The notes: generated by a model not told the origin, from the sequence alone. Shown: positions 32,568-43,939, counted from the first letter of the stretch. The stretch is 64,000 nucleotides of DNA from Takakia lepidozioides (GCA_030704615.1 CM060732.1:47535053-47599052), one strand, 5' to 3'. Program-made: numbers and translations.

Positions 32568-33377
32568 GTGAAGGTATTCACGGACAATGTCACGGTGAAG
32601 TATTTTGCCACGCAGCCCAAGTTGTCCCCAAAACAACTTAGGTGGCAAGATACTTTGGCGGTGTTCGACGTGGATATCCAGTACAAACCGGGACGAGACA
32701 ACGTGGTGGCCGATGCTTTAAGTAGAAAGCAGCAGCTCTTGTTGGTGTACAAGGGCGAGACGGCGCTCCAAAGGAAGATCCGGAAGGCTTGCCGGAAGTA
32801 TGAGCTGGGGAAGTCCGTGATGCAGGACTTGAGGATGGGGGTTAAATCGCAGTTCCACTTGCAAAATGGACTGCTCCGGTATAAGCAAAAGCGTCTCTAC
32901 GTGCCGAAGGGAGGGATCAGAGATAGCCTCTTGAGAAAATGCCATGATAGCCCGCTTGCGGGCCACGGCGGAGCCAAGCGCACTGCGGCACTCTTGAAGA
33001 AAGAGTATTTCTGGCCCAAACTAAGGGAGGAGGCAGAGGAGTATGTCAAGACATGCACCACATGCCAACAAAACCGGAGCGAGTACAAAAAGCAAGCGGG
33101 GCTGTTACAACCCTTGCCAATTCCAGAGGGGACTTGGGAAAGCGTCTCGATGGATTTCATGACTGCTATGCCGCTGTCAAAAGGATTCGATGCAATCATG
33201 GTGGTGGTAGATAGGTTCAGTAAAATGGGCCATTTCATCCACACCAAGGAGACGGCAACGGCACAGGAGACAGGGCGACTTTACTTCGTCCACGTCTTAA
33301 AGCATCATGGAATCCCGAAGGATATTGTCTCGGACCGCGATCCAAAGTTTACGAGTAAATTCTGGAGAGCACTTTGA
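32568..33377 (+). pseudogene. RNase H end and integrase N-terminal half, gypsy copy 2
   Basis: Open for 269 codons: [12 protein letters not shown] (RNase H), [16 protein letters not shown], then the integrase zinc finger (HDSPLAGHGGAKRT...CTTCQQNR, an H2C2 set) and core ([13 protein letters not shown] with the first catalytic Asp, [24 protein letters not shown] with the second Asp). It ends at TGA 33375, probably a former TGG before KKMGTRLKM. Confidence 0.92.
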
Positions 33378-33383
33378 AAGAAG

Positions 33384-34217
33384 ATGGGGACGAGGCTGAA
33401 GATGAGCACAGCCTTCCGACCTACGACCGACGGCCAAACAGAAAGGGTGAATTCCGTAGTGAAGCAGATCTTGCGGAATTACGTGTCGGCAGACCAAACA
33501 GACTGGGTGGAACGCTTAGATGCGGCAAAGTTCTGTTATAATAACACAGAACACTCCGCAACGGAAGTTTCCCCTTTCGTATTGGTCTATGGAAAAGCAC
33601 CTCTGGTGCCGACAAGTTGGGCCGCCCAGGACGTTGAGGAACCGGCAGTAGCGGCGGTACTGGAAGAACGCGAGCGTTTGTTGAAGCTCGCAAAGTACAA
33701 CATTGCCAAAGCTAGGAAACGGTATGAAAGGCAGGCGAATCGGAAGCGGAGGGAAGTGAAGTTTGAGGCAGGCACAGAGGTCTGGTTGAACATCAAGAAT
33801 TTCCGACTACCTCCGGAAGTGAGTCCGAAGTTCGTACCTCCGTATGCGGGCCCCTTTCGCATTCGGAAGGTTATGAATGAGGATGTGTATGAATTGGAGC
33901 TGTCGGCAAACAGCAAGGTGCATCCTGTATTCCATGTCTCCCTTTTGAAGCCTTACTTCAAAGACGAAGCACGTCCGAATCGGCATCAAGTGTTGCGTCC
34001 GCCACCTATGCTGTTGGATCATGAAAATGAACCTGAGTACGAGGTGGAGGCAATACTTAAGTCAAGGAGGTTCAAGAACCGAGAAACGGAGTATCTCGTC
34101 AAATGGAAGGGCTATCATCATGTGGAGGCATCTTGGGTGCGTGCCTCAGAAATGGAAAACGCATCCGAGGCAGTTGCAGCGTTCGAAGGGCGACCTCAAA
34201 AGCGGAAGAAACGTTGA
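33384..34217 (+). pseudogene. integrase C-terminal half and chromodomain, gypsy copy 2
   Basis: In the same frame as the upstream integrase, so the TGA at 33375 is a simple nonsense change. It contains TAFRPTTDGQTERVN (with the catalytic Glu of the DDE triad), the GPY/F-like segment (PPYAGPFRIRKVMNEDVYEL) and the chromodomain (EYEVEAILKSRRF, YLVKWKGYHHVEASWV). It ends RPQKRKKR at TGA 34215. Confidence 0.93.
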
Positions 34218-35120
34218 TGGGGACATCAACCTTGGAGCGTGGGGGAGGAAATGCATGCTTAGCCCGGTTTAGCTAGCTCAGGAATCCGATTGCAAAAACT
34301 TGTATTGTACAAAAATTTGTTATAAAGGAAATGGGTTCCAAATATTGTGCGTCCTATTGTGTTTGGAATGGTGATGCATGGTGTGGTTGGCTAGTGTGTA
34401 GAATGCATGCTAGCTTACAAAAGTGGGAGAGGTAAATTGGGTTAATCGTGTGTTTGCGCAGTGCCGAAATCGGGTGACTCCCATCCAAGGGGCAAGGAAA
34501 CTTGCGCCTTCTTTGGGAGTTCACGTGCTAGTGCGCACCTGGCGCGTGCGCGTACTATAACTGCGCTACCGAGGGGTTGCTTGTAGTGCGGGCTAACGCG
34601 GAAGCTACGTGCTTCCGTTCACGTACTATAATCGTGTAGCCTCGGGACGAAGTCGTAGTGCGGCTTCGGCGTGTTCCCGTACCTCAGGCCAGCATTCCAA
34701 GGCGGACCCAATTGTAGTGATTGGGGCGCACGGTTGGTTCAAGGTTATTTCCTAGTCAAAGAGGGTTCCAGGTGAACCCTTGCTCAAGGTGATGCCAAAA
34801 GCGGCATCATGAGCGATCGCAAGCAATATTGTTGCAGTAAGGCGATTCGATCCTCGGGGAGGATCGTTCCTTGGCCTTGAAGTAGGCCAAGAAGAGTGCA
34901 CTGGGAGGAGCTGGAGAGGCTCCACCCTTGGCCGGGACTTGGAGGAAGTCGGCCGAACTAGCTAGTGGAGAGTAGAGTCAAGTGTGGGGTTTGGTTCTTT
35001 GCCATGGGACGCCATGGTATAGACACAAACTCCTTGATGTGGGACGCCACAACTTGGATGTTCGTTTCTACAAAATGGACAAGTCGATGAGGACATCGAC
35101 TCCCTGTTGGTAGGGGTGTG
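34218..35120 (+). other. hairpin-rich 3' untranslated region of gypsy copy 2
   Basis: About 900 bp of non-coding sequence between chromodomain and LTR, unusually long. Perfect short stems occur in series: 34762-34780 (AGGGTTC/GAACCCT), 34791-34808 (GATGCC/GGCATC), 34848-34866 (CGATCCTC/GAGGATCG), 34871-34890 (TTGGCC/GGCCAA), 35002-35017 (CCATGG/CCATGG) and 35083-35100 (GTCGATG/CATCGAC), the last just before the presumed polypurine tract. Copies 1 and 4 carry the same region with some stems broken by mutation. Packaging, dimerisation or export roles are possible but not shown. Confidence 0.75.
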
Positions 35121-35843
35121 TGTCGCGGCCTTTGCCTTGAGGGCAGGGGTCGGGACACATGAGGAGCTGCCCCTGTGGTGGGGGTAGCGACAGCGATAGG
35201 TATGGGGGGCTGAAGCACCCTTGAGTGCCCAAGGCACTCAGGGAAGCGGAGGCGCTCACTAGGTGGAGCCCCGTACACCGGGTTGCGGTGGGGGTGGCTC
35301 CACAAGGGGTGGTGGTAGCTTAGTGGGACTTAGTGGGGGTGGCATAGGACTCACCATGGGGGCGGAGACCTCGTGGTGGGAGTCGTGGGAGTCTTGGGAC
35401 TCATCACGGTCCATAGGGGCCGTGGTGAGCGGGCCAAGACTCACCGCGACTCACCACCGGGAATCGAGGGTCTTCGTGGTGGTTCGCCATAAAATGGCAT
35501 GGCTGGTTGTGAAACCCCCGCGGACAGCTACAGAAGTATATATAGGGAGTAGTAACCCCGAGAACGGTGCAAGCCCGTTGGTGACCAAAAACTAGTGAGT
35601 AAGCGAGCGAGCCGGAAAGCGACCAAAGAGTGAGGAGCTGTTCCGGACTGCCATCTACCAAAGGGAATTCCACTAGGCCCAAATAGGTGGAGGGTCTTTC
35701 GGGAGAGCGAAGGGGGACCGTTATGTCCCGGTGAGCAGCCGAAGCTCCAAGTTGGCCCGACGGCCGGTTGGGAGTCAGGCGCGCGCATCAAAGCGAGTAA
35801 CTATGACTTGAGGGGGGAGCTTACCGAAGTGAGGTGCGCGACA
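35121..35843 (+). repeat. 3' LTR of gypsy copy 2
   Basis: 723 bp, TGTCGCGGCC...GTGCGCGACA. A TATA box lies at 35537-35544. The preceding purine-rich GTTGGTAGGGGTG at about 35107-35118 is the best candidate polypurine tract. Confidence 0.95.
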
Positions 35844-36417
35844 CTCTCCCTCTCCCTCTTCTCCCTCTCCCTATCCCGCTCCTTCAGCAACGCCAATTCA
35901 TCCCTCATGGTCTTCTGTGCCTCCAAGACCTCGGTAAATTCATTCCTCTCCATCTTTAGCTCGACCAAAAGGGACTGTTCGGAATCCATTGAGATGGCTC
36001 GCAATGGAGACCCAAGGGGTCTCATCGTGATATTGTCCCTGCCCAGAGAGGCCAGAACCCTCCTTACCCGATCAGAAGAGAACTTCTTAGCTGTTCCAAC
36101 CTGTCCCGTCACGAATTTTGTGAGGGTGTGCCGCTGAGTCTTTGGTGGTGGCTAGGCTTTGGTCCGTTCACTTGGAAGGAGACCTTCGCCTTCTTTGCAC
36201 GAAACGCAAAAGGGTCATTCTCATCCCCACCTACAAAAAAATTACAAAACAACCAACGATAAACTAAATTAGGACATATATAGGTCACAAAGTATGGAAT
36301 AAAGGAAATATATAAAGTAAAGCTTGTGACCTAGAGTCTTTTAAAGGCCTTTTAAAGTCATGCAAAAGTAAAAGTCTTTTTACCTGTTGCGGAAGCTTTC
36401 TCCTTCCGGCCCGCCAT
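35844..36417 (-). pseudogene. N-terminal part of coiled-coil protein gene X
   Basis: Minus strand. ATG at 36417 (MAGRKEKASAT) ends in a GTAAAAAG donor, with an AT-rich intron down to a TTTTTTGTAG acceptor near 36236. The second exon starts GDENDPFAFRAKKAKVSFQV and, in another frame, continues FVTGQVGTAKKFSSDRV, ASLGRDNITMRPLGSPLRAI, ERNEFTEVLEAQKTMRDELA and the ERDREREKRER coiled coil into the gypsy target site. The frame change between the two parts, seen in this copy and in both copies at the right end, implies an old frameshift or an unnoticed intron. Function unknown. Confidence 0.72.
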
Positions 36418-36621
36418 CTCAACTACTTATTCTTCCCAGTTCCAGGAACAGGCAACCTGCACAGTTTAAAATCATAAAATTTGGGGGCCTCTCCGTAACC
36501 TCTGCAAGTACAGTGGACTGCATACCACGCCTACTACAATGCCATGAGAAGAAGGACAGGCAGGGAGTTCTTTGTGTCGCTGAGAAGAAACGAGAGGGCT
36601 CAAGAGAGAAGTATTGGTCGA

Positions 36622-38889
36622 ATGGGGCGGCCGCCATTGCTGGGCTTGCATGCACCCCTACACCATCTTCTTACAACCAGTTTCCGTCTCGGATCCCTGC
36701 TTTCCTTGAACTCCGGTTTGCATGACCACCCAACGTCTTCTTCACTATGTTTCCATTGTGTTGCTGCAGCAGTGCCTGCCTCCTTCAAGGTGCCCTTGAA
36801 TAGATTTCTAAGCCACACGCAGAATGGGCAAGAAGACAATGTTTCTAATACCAGCTGCAGCAGTGAAGTGCCGAATGCAAGCAGCAGCAACGAAAGCGCC
36901 GTTGGGGTGGTCGATTTTCTTGGCTTAAGCGAGCGCGAGCTGCTTCTTCAGTGTAAAATGGATACGTATCGACCATCTGGGCCTGGTGGGCAGCACCGAA
37001 ACAAGACCGAGAGTGCAGTCAGGCTCCGACACCGTCCCACGGGTCTGGTTTCACAGGTGTGGTCCGTCTTTCTTTCTTCTTCGTTGCATCTTTATCAATT
37101 CCACCTTTTTTCTGTTGTGGAGTGGTTTTTTCTGCTGTTTGTCTCAGTATATGGGATGATGTGAAAGATTTGAGCAGAATTTAGATTGTTTACAAGAAAT
37201 TTCCCCGATAAGCGTATCCATGCCAAAGGGGTAGGGGTCGGATGACTGCACTTTAACTTAAGTCTGTAGGCTATTTACAAATTTTGGGAACCTTCTCCTA
37301 TTTTGTAGGGCACATCCAGCGGTTTAAGGATCAGAGATGTTGGAGCTGTTTTATTGGGTTGTTTGTGAGTGTAATCTGGCAAGTAGGCACCATTGAAATG
37401 CACAGCTCTACAAGCCTGAGGTCTCCTTACAATAAGGATGTCATGTCGGAGGTTGTCTTTTTTATTGGCTCGAAGAACCTGGGCTGGTTATTAATGAAGT
37501 GCATCTTGTGAACTGAAGTAATGATTGCAAAAAAGCAGGCATCAGAAGACCGGTCGCAGCATAATAACCGAACTCTGGCTTTGAATCGACTGCGGCAGCT
37601 GATTGCTGTTGAAGGTGCTCACCTTTACATGCAGGAACATTTTGACTCACGAACTGTGATCTGTTAAACATGATTGAGAAAGTATTTGCATCTACCATGC
37701 TGACTCCATTGCCTATTGTCCCTGTATTGGAAGGTTCCTTGTTGAGCGGGGGATTTTTGGGGTTAGTCAGGCAGCCTGTGGAGCTAGAAGGTTACAAAGC
37801 TCCCCCTGAGCTGCTGCGAATTCTACCTCCGGGCTCAAAGACAAAAAGAGAGAGGGAAGGAGTGCAGCAGATAGGCCCTAATCACCGCGATTTTGTGCTG
37901 GTACCCTGTTGTGTGTTCTGGATTCTATGTCTTTGTTTGCACATGTTACACGCACTGTAGCTGGGAAGTTTCACTGTCTGTTTTTCTTACTGCGTCACAC
38001 TGCTTCATTGTTAGCTGAGAGAGGGAGTTTGTCTGCAGCAGTGGCCTTACAGGTAGTCTTGTGCATCCAGCATAGACTTTGGTTTGATGAGTCCGCTTCA
38101 AGATCTGAATTCATAGCGATTTTGTGCATTAGCAACACCGTATTTAGGATGTAGATGGAAAAGTGATGGGAAGATTTGGCTAGAAACCGTGAGACATTCG
38201 ACATGGATCCATCTCTGCATTACAGGGACTGCAGGCATTGCTGGACCTGCTGTGGATGGTTAATGGGTCTATCTCCGAGTCTGCTACACTGCTGGGGTCA
38301 GTTACCATATCCTGTAAACTCGACTAGTTCATGATGATGGCTAACAATTGTTGTGACCTTGAGGCCTTAAGTTTCACAGTCCAAACCTGCATGTCTAAAA
38401 AGCCTCCTCCAGACATCCTGTATTCCCCATGAAACAGGGGGAGGCATACTCTACGGAGTGTGAAGTTTATTCGAAGTGGGATTGTCTTGTTACTGAATGG
38501 GCTCAAAGCTTGCAGAGGGCCATGCTCTGCTTGGATCCTGGCGCCAACCTGGTGCCTCAGGCCTGAACCGATACTCAACTGAATGATGACCTCGTAGGAG
38601 CTATGTGTGCAGTTGACTCTGAGTAGCTTCATTTCTAGAGTCGGTATTCTCCATCAGTGCTGTAATTTTGTAGATTTTCTGATCCTGTTTCATTGTGATC
38701 TTGTGGCATATTACGTCTACATTGGGGGTTCAAGATGTGCCTGGATTGACCTGCAGGGTGAGCACCGGGGCACTTTCAAGGCTGATTGTTTCGGATAGGC
38801 TATTGTGGAACGCCGTCAACAATCTCCGAGCTTTAAAAGTAAGCGCTTTATGGCACTTTCTTATTTACAAAAAAGGACAGTTTCAGTAG
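36622..38889 (+). CDS. class I peptide-chain release factor-like (GGQ) protein, five exons, intact
   Basis: Exons 36622-37056, 37539-37614, 37767-37900, 38226-38296 and 38757-38889 join in frame (849 bases, 282 residues), all with GT-AG introns. Residues about 1-75 are Ser/Leu/Arg-rich and low in acidic residues, as in an organelle transit peptide. Exon 1 ends in the RF-1 domain: [14 protein letters not shown], then [18 protein letters not shown], with GGQ at 122-124. The Gln of GGQ promotes peptidyl-tRNA hydrolysis. Exons 2-5 add [59 protein letters not shown] and [11 protein letters not shown]. There is no stop-codon-recognition domain, so release or ribosome rescue in mitochondria or plastids is the likely role (inference). 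A GTAAGC donor after LRALK (about 38838) could extend the gene to another exon; the stop used here is read-through of it. Confidence 0.85.
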
Positions 38890-39390
38890 AAACGTCCTCC
38901 ACTAAAGTACATGTTACATATGTGTACACACGAAGGAAACGAAAGACAAAGGAGACAGGAGACAAGTGCTACATAATCTCCCTGCTGTGTGCAAGGTTAG
39001 TCTTAGGTTGCCTACACAATCAGCAGGAACACAGACACAGTTTTGTGTGTGTTGATACACTCTCTTGATATCCGTTGCAGAAGTTGAAGCCTCTACGTGG
39101 AACTTGAAGCTGTGGGACTGAACTGACAAGTTTCCTATATACACCAACATTCATTTTTCTCAGAGGCGGCTGAATCTGGACAAGGAAGCAACTTCTATGG
39201 TAGTAGAAATTTCCAAGAAGAATCCTCAAATATCCATCCACATGAGGTGGTGTCAACTTGCAGGAAGAAACACTTGCAGGTAGAAATGGCGGGGCTAAAC
39301 CTTACTGCACGAAATCGTGTTTCCACTTGTCAATCCTTAGTGCTGGACTAACCCACAAATATGGCAGTTCAGAATGTCTGCACATCACAC

Positions 39391-39605
39391 TAGACCAGGT
39401 AGCCTAGTGGTTGAGTGTTTGTGCCTTGCTTGTGCATAACCTAGGGGATCTAGGGTTGAAATGGTCCACTTTCCAATGGAAGCAGTAATCCTTGGGAATC
39501 CTTGGGGATGAAGAGACAGTATGATTTGCGCCTTTCCCGGGGAGGAGTCCTCTTTCTTTCTTGTGAGGTGACTTGAACCTGACATGCATGTGGGGCAATC
39601 ATAGA
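39391..39605 (+). repeat. tRNA-derived SINE copy in arm B
   Basis: Begins TAGACCAGGTAGCCTAGTGG. The GGTAGCCTAGTGGTTGAG stretch at about 39398 matches a Pol III box A, and TAGGGTTGAAATGG at about 39451 resembles box B, spaced as in a tRNA with an insert. The body includes CCTTTCCCGGGGAGGAGTCC. It is absent as such from arm C, which ends earlier. Confidence 0.65.
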
Positions 39606-40452
39606 AAATACTCCATGAGCGACCCAAGTGTACTAAACAAAACAAAATAAGGGGCAAGACAAAACAATTAATTTCGGAAAAACATTAGGAGAAAAAACTG
39701 AATTAAAATAAATGAAAGGTTTTTAATGTTTTATTGTATTTGTAGTCGCCTTTTTGAATGTTTTTATATTCACTTTTTGGGGCCAACAAATTCATTTTCT
39801 CAGAAAAACAATCCATGAGATGGACTATACATGAAAATAATCAAAATGATCTAGTTTACCTGTGTCACTATAGAAGATCCTTTCCCCGATCTCTTTAGCT
39901 TGTTCTGGAATAAACACATACAGCTGATGCTATGAGCACTCGCCTTTCCGTAGCACGAAAAACAAAAATATCCCATATGTGCTTGAGCCCTGTTCAAAAG
40001 TGACCACCCAATTGCCCTCCAAGATGGCTCATGCAATCCCTCCTCCACCAACTTGAACTGATGGTGGTCTGAGCACTGGCCTATGCTGGAAGTGATTTCC
40101 CTATTTGTATAAAACAATCCTAACCCAGTCCAATACTAGACTAACATTTCAGAGATTAGAATCGGGGTATTGCTTCCTAGCCTGGAATAGAAGTGGCTTC
40201 TAGCTGTTCAAAGTCTGCCAAAAGTTGTCACCAATCTATGTTTTATGCCACTCACACCTGTACCTATTTCAAGGGTTGAGTCCAGCTCAGACATGAGCTA
40301 CTTTGCATATTAACCAGTCAAATAAGGGATTGCACTGTACATTATCGGATTGCTCTCAAGATTGCTCTCAAGATTAAACAAAGTGCTCACAATTCATGAA
40401 AGAGGGTGATGGATAACCCGGTGCACTGTATCAAGTGTAAAATTTGCCCCCA

Positions 40453-40707
40453 CAAATTGCTGGCCGTTGTAAAACGGCTGCAAGTCAATGATCCCATATT
40501 CGCAGGCCTGCGCACATGGAATGCCCCATTTAGTGAGCCTGTTTGGTACTACAGCCATGAATGATTTCTACGGGATAATGTGCCAATGAAATGACTAAGG
40601 CGAACGACTTAGACACCTGTTTTCTCTTTGATATTTGTGCATTTGTCAGACTGACCCTACACGTTAAGTTGACTTGTTGGAATGACATGAAACTTAAAAG
40701 CTTCATA
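40453..40707 (+). other. short open fragment, function unknown
   Basis: Right after arm B the plus strand is open for about 40 codons (HKLLAVVKRLQVNDPIFAGL, then RTWNAPFSEPVWYY) to a TGA near 40563. It looks like a gene fragment but I recognise no family. The rest of the interval shows nothing. Confidence 0.25.
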
Positions 40708-41525
40708 TTATTTCTTGTTGCTTTGGGGCATGAGAATCATCACAGCAATTCCGCAAGGATATACAGCCATTGAAGACATCACGGGAATACAGAGCTGTGT
40801 CCACCAGATACTACCATACAATTTCAGGGTATGTTCCAGTGGGCAGTGGGACTGCACCTTTGCTTCCACATCATCCATTTTGACCTCCACCTGATTCAGA
40901 CGCACATTGGAACGTGACACCAGCTCTTCAAAACGCAGAGCATCGGCAACAAGACCACGTAGCAAGTGCACCAACAGCTCATTGAAATCACGCTTGTATG
41001 TGATGTACTTCTTGAAACTCTGCAAATGGCACACTCACACCCATTTGGTGACATACCACTCTCATGAATCCAACAAGATTGAAAGACATTCACATTCGTG
41101 TCCCCAAAATCAGTTCACCCTTGATGGCATGAGTACGAGTTAGTTTGTGCACTCGCAACTCCAAGGGTTTTGCCTACAAACTAATACTGTCATCCATTGT
41201 CCAGAAGCACCTTGCAACCAGAAGGGAGAACTTTGATGCAAGATCATAGGGGTTGAAAGTTGAAAAGATCACTGTTGGCCCCCCACCTGCTGGGGCAGAT
41301 GCTGTGTTCAGAGGAAACTGATGGCATACCTTCTGCAAAGCCTTCTGCACCCCATACTTTTGAGTGGAAATAAAGGAGTCTAGTAGAACTCGGATGGCCA
41401 TGTCCACATCATCCTCAATTACATAACTCCGCAAGTGCATGCGTGCATGTGCCTCTGCCATCCGGATCATGGACTCAATGTGCCGCACTGCAATGGGCAC
41501 TCCTTGCCCATGTTGTCCATCACAG
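40708..41525 (-). pseudogene. MCM2: C-terminal fragment of replication licensing factor MCM2
   Basis: MCM2 is a subunit of the hexameric MCM2-7 helicase that unwinds DNA at origins. Minus strand: exon about 41525-41330 encodes [40 protein letters not shown] and [18 protein letters not shown], ending at a GTATGC donor. The next exon, from 41019 after a TTTGCAG acceptor, encodes SFKKYITYKRDFNELLVHLL, then LRFEELVSRSNVRLNQVEVK. The ATPase core is absent, and the tail after about 40850 does not follow the family (frame ends NKK near 40708). A captured or duplicated gene piece, not a working gene. Confidence 0.85.
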
Positions 41526-41640
41526 ATTACAAGTTAGATTCCAACAGTATGGAACGACTTGGAACTCCATTAGAAAAAAAACGTACTTGACATATGAAAA
41601 ACAAAGATGGGCACAGAAATGAAATGAAATAACGTCCACG

Positions 41641-41965
41641 GAAAGCTCATAGAGCTTATGGGTCAAAACGAAAGAAAACATGAGAGAGGAAACAAAAACA
41701 GAGCCAAGAATTAAAACTATTGCTCGAGGGCGGAATAGACAGTGGAATCTCCCACGGATCTCGTAGTATAGAGGGCAATAGAAGAAGAAGTGTTCTTCAG
41801 TTTCAATTTCCCGGTTGCACCCAAGCTGGACATAGGCGGTCCTCCCGTTGCAGGTTTTCCCATCTGCCAGTCTCTATCTGTAGGTTGTGGGAGCCCACCC
41901 TGAACTGCCCCAATGCTCTCAGGAGGGAAGGAGATAAAGATGCCGAAAGGTTATGGGCCTCAAGA
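41641..41965 (-). pseudogene. shortened LINE tail, third copy
   Basis: Matches 23278-23690 in the same orientation: AACGTCC...AAGCTCATAGAGC, then GTGGAATCTCCCACGGATCTC. The segment carrying most of HFFYCPLYYEI is retained, but the upstream part (23330-23440 of arm A) is deleted. No gene function. Confidence 0.65.
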
Positions 41966-42079
41966 TTCTTTGGCAGCAGGAGGATTGAACAAAAAAGTAG
42001 CTTGAAAAGCTGGACTCTCCAATCAGCTGCTTCTTGAATCCACCAATCTCTCCTTACTAAAACCTAGGGTTACAAGTTC

Positions 42080-43870
42080 AAGCGGTTATTTCAATGTGGT
42101 GACATAGCATGGATTACACCAGAGCCATCTTGTCAAGGTCAGCATCTTGCAACCTTGGAAAGACCTGATTTTTTTGCTGATCAGCCCAAAACCAATGGCC
42201 AGCTTCTCACTGTGGTGGCAAAGAGAAAATTCCTTTTGCTCCTCCCCCACAACATGCAATACAAAGCGTATGTCAGGCACATACCCTGCCTCTTTTGTCT
42301 ACAAACAAAGGTGTGCACCCTGTTGCCAACCTCAATGTAGCAGTGACCTGGCTCCTTTCTAGCCCCTCTGACCTTCATCATTTTTCGTGCCTTTGCACTA
42401 TCGTCCCACTTGCCAGCTGCAACATAGATGTTTGATAGCAACACATAAGTGGCAGCATCCTGTTCATCCCACTTGAGAATATATGTTGTTGCACGTTCAG
42501 CCATCTCCACATTGCCATGGATTCTGCAGGCACTAAGCAAGGCCCTCCAAACCATAGCATTTGGTTTCATTGGCATTTTGTTAATAGCTCCTCTGCCTCA
42601 TCCAATTGCCCCATATGTCCAAGAAGGTCCACCATGTAGCCAAAGTGCTTTATTGTCGGAGAGACATCATGATGTTGACTCAGGGAATCAAAGTTGCGTC
42701 TTTCATCATCCAGTAGGCCGGTGTGGCTGCATGCAGAGAGAAGACATATAAAGGTGATAATGTCCAGCTTCAAGCTTTCCGTTTGCATTCCTTCATAATA
42801 TAGTTGCAGGGCTTCCCTATGACAACCATGCTGGGCATATCCTGCAGTCATAGCATTCCAGGACGCCACATCTCGATTGGCCATATTGTTGACCACTCCA
42901 TTTGCATCCTCCATGCTCCCACATTTGGCATACATGTCCACGAGGGCATTATTTAGAGTGAAATTTGGTACAATACCAGCTCTGACGATGTCACCATGGA
43001 CCTCTTTGCCCTTTTCCAAGGCTGCCACCCTTGCACATGCATTGCAAACACAAAAAAAGGTGATGTGGTTGGGCTTCACCTCTTCCTGCATCATTTGCTC
43101 ATATGTCTGCAAAGCCTCAGTCCCGCGCCTTGCTGTGCATATCTTGCAATCATTGCGTTCCACGACACCACATCACGTTCAGCCGTAGTGTCAAACACTC
43201 CCTTTGAATCTTCAATGCTCCCACATTTGGCATACACGTCCACAAGGGTACTATGCAGAATAACCTCTGGTACACTTCCAGCTTTGATGATGTCACCATG
43301 GACCTCTTTGCCCATTTCGAGAGCTTCCAAGCTTGCACATGCCTTGCAAACACAAACAAACGTGATGCGGTCGGGCTTCACCCTTTCCCAGATCATCTGC
43401 TCAATGCATCTTCAATGCTCCCACATTTGGCATACATGTCCACTAGGGCAGTGTTCGGAATGACGTCTGGTACTATTCCAGCTTTGACGATATCACCATG
43501 GACCTCTTTGCCCTTTTCCAAGGCTGCAAGGCTCGTACATGCATTGCAAATGCAAACAAACGTGATATGGTTGGTATTGACATTTGCTCATAGGTCTCCA
43601 CCTGGGGGTCTCCAAAGCCTCCGTCCCAGACCGTGCTGTGCATATTCTGCGATCATCGCGTTCCATGATACCATTCCATCGCGTTCCATGGAATGTGAAC
43701 GCCCTCGTTGCGTAGGGACGTGTTTGGAAAGCATGGAGACAACTGCTGTACGAGGAAATGCATGATGAGGGAAATGCATGATGAGGGTAGCAAAACCCTC
43801 GATTGGGGTGGCCATGTATGTGACGACGTGGCATACATCTGAACGTCAAGTCCTTTGCTCAGATTTGCCA
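42080..43870 (-). pseudogene. PPR-DYW RNA-editing factor, decayed (PPR relic 4)
   Basis: Inverted relative of PPR relic 1. The two share the same breaks, so the gene was already damaged before duplication. Frames 43396-43091 and 43163-42567 carry MYAKCGSIEDSKGVFD, VVSWNAMIARYAQQG, NACARVAALEKGKEVHGDIV, NALVDMYAKCGSMEDANG and SACSHTGLLDDERRNF. Frame 42576-42181 carries the E region (VWRALLSACRIHGNVEMAER) and the start of DYW ([10 protein letters not shown], then a degraded HSEK region). The DYW end is missing: after about 42170 the sequence is unrelated. It differs from relic 1 in running straight from the E-region LLTKCQ (42567) into MPMKPNAMVW without the 200-bp insert. Confidence 0.88.
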
Positions 43871-43939
43871 TTTGAAATTTGAATACCAGTCAGAATAATT
43901 TTCGAATCATGCATAATTTCATGAATGCATGATGTATGC

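Larger units (their letters stand above)
28876..35843 (+). mobile_element. Ty3/gypsy chromovirus copy 2, full length, both LTRs
   Basis: The element is 6968 bp. Order: 5' LTR, tRNA-iMet primer site, gag with CCHC knuckle, protease, RT, RNase H, integrase, chromodomain, hairpin-rich 3' untranslated region, 3' LTR, flanked by the 5-bp duplication CTCTC. The protease-RT-RNaseH-IN order plus chromodomain places it in the chromoviruses. The two LTRs differ at about 16 places by eye over 725 bp, mostly transitions, so insertion is fairly recent. The coding region is nevertheless broken by three stops and one frameshift, plus one in-frame stop in gag. Confidence 0.96.
36524..40452. repeat. segmental repeat arm B
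   Basis: Inverted copy of 19244-23124 (arm A) and direct copy of 58470-61119 plus flank (arm C). It is more diverged than A is from C: four amino-acid changes in exon 1 of the release-factor gene, against none between A and C. The left edge joins the upstream flank of coiled-coil gene X at CTGCATA/CC. Confidence 0.9.
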
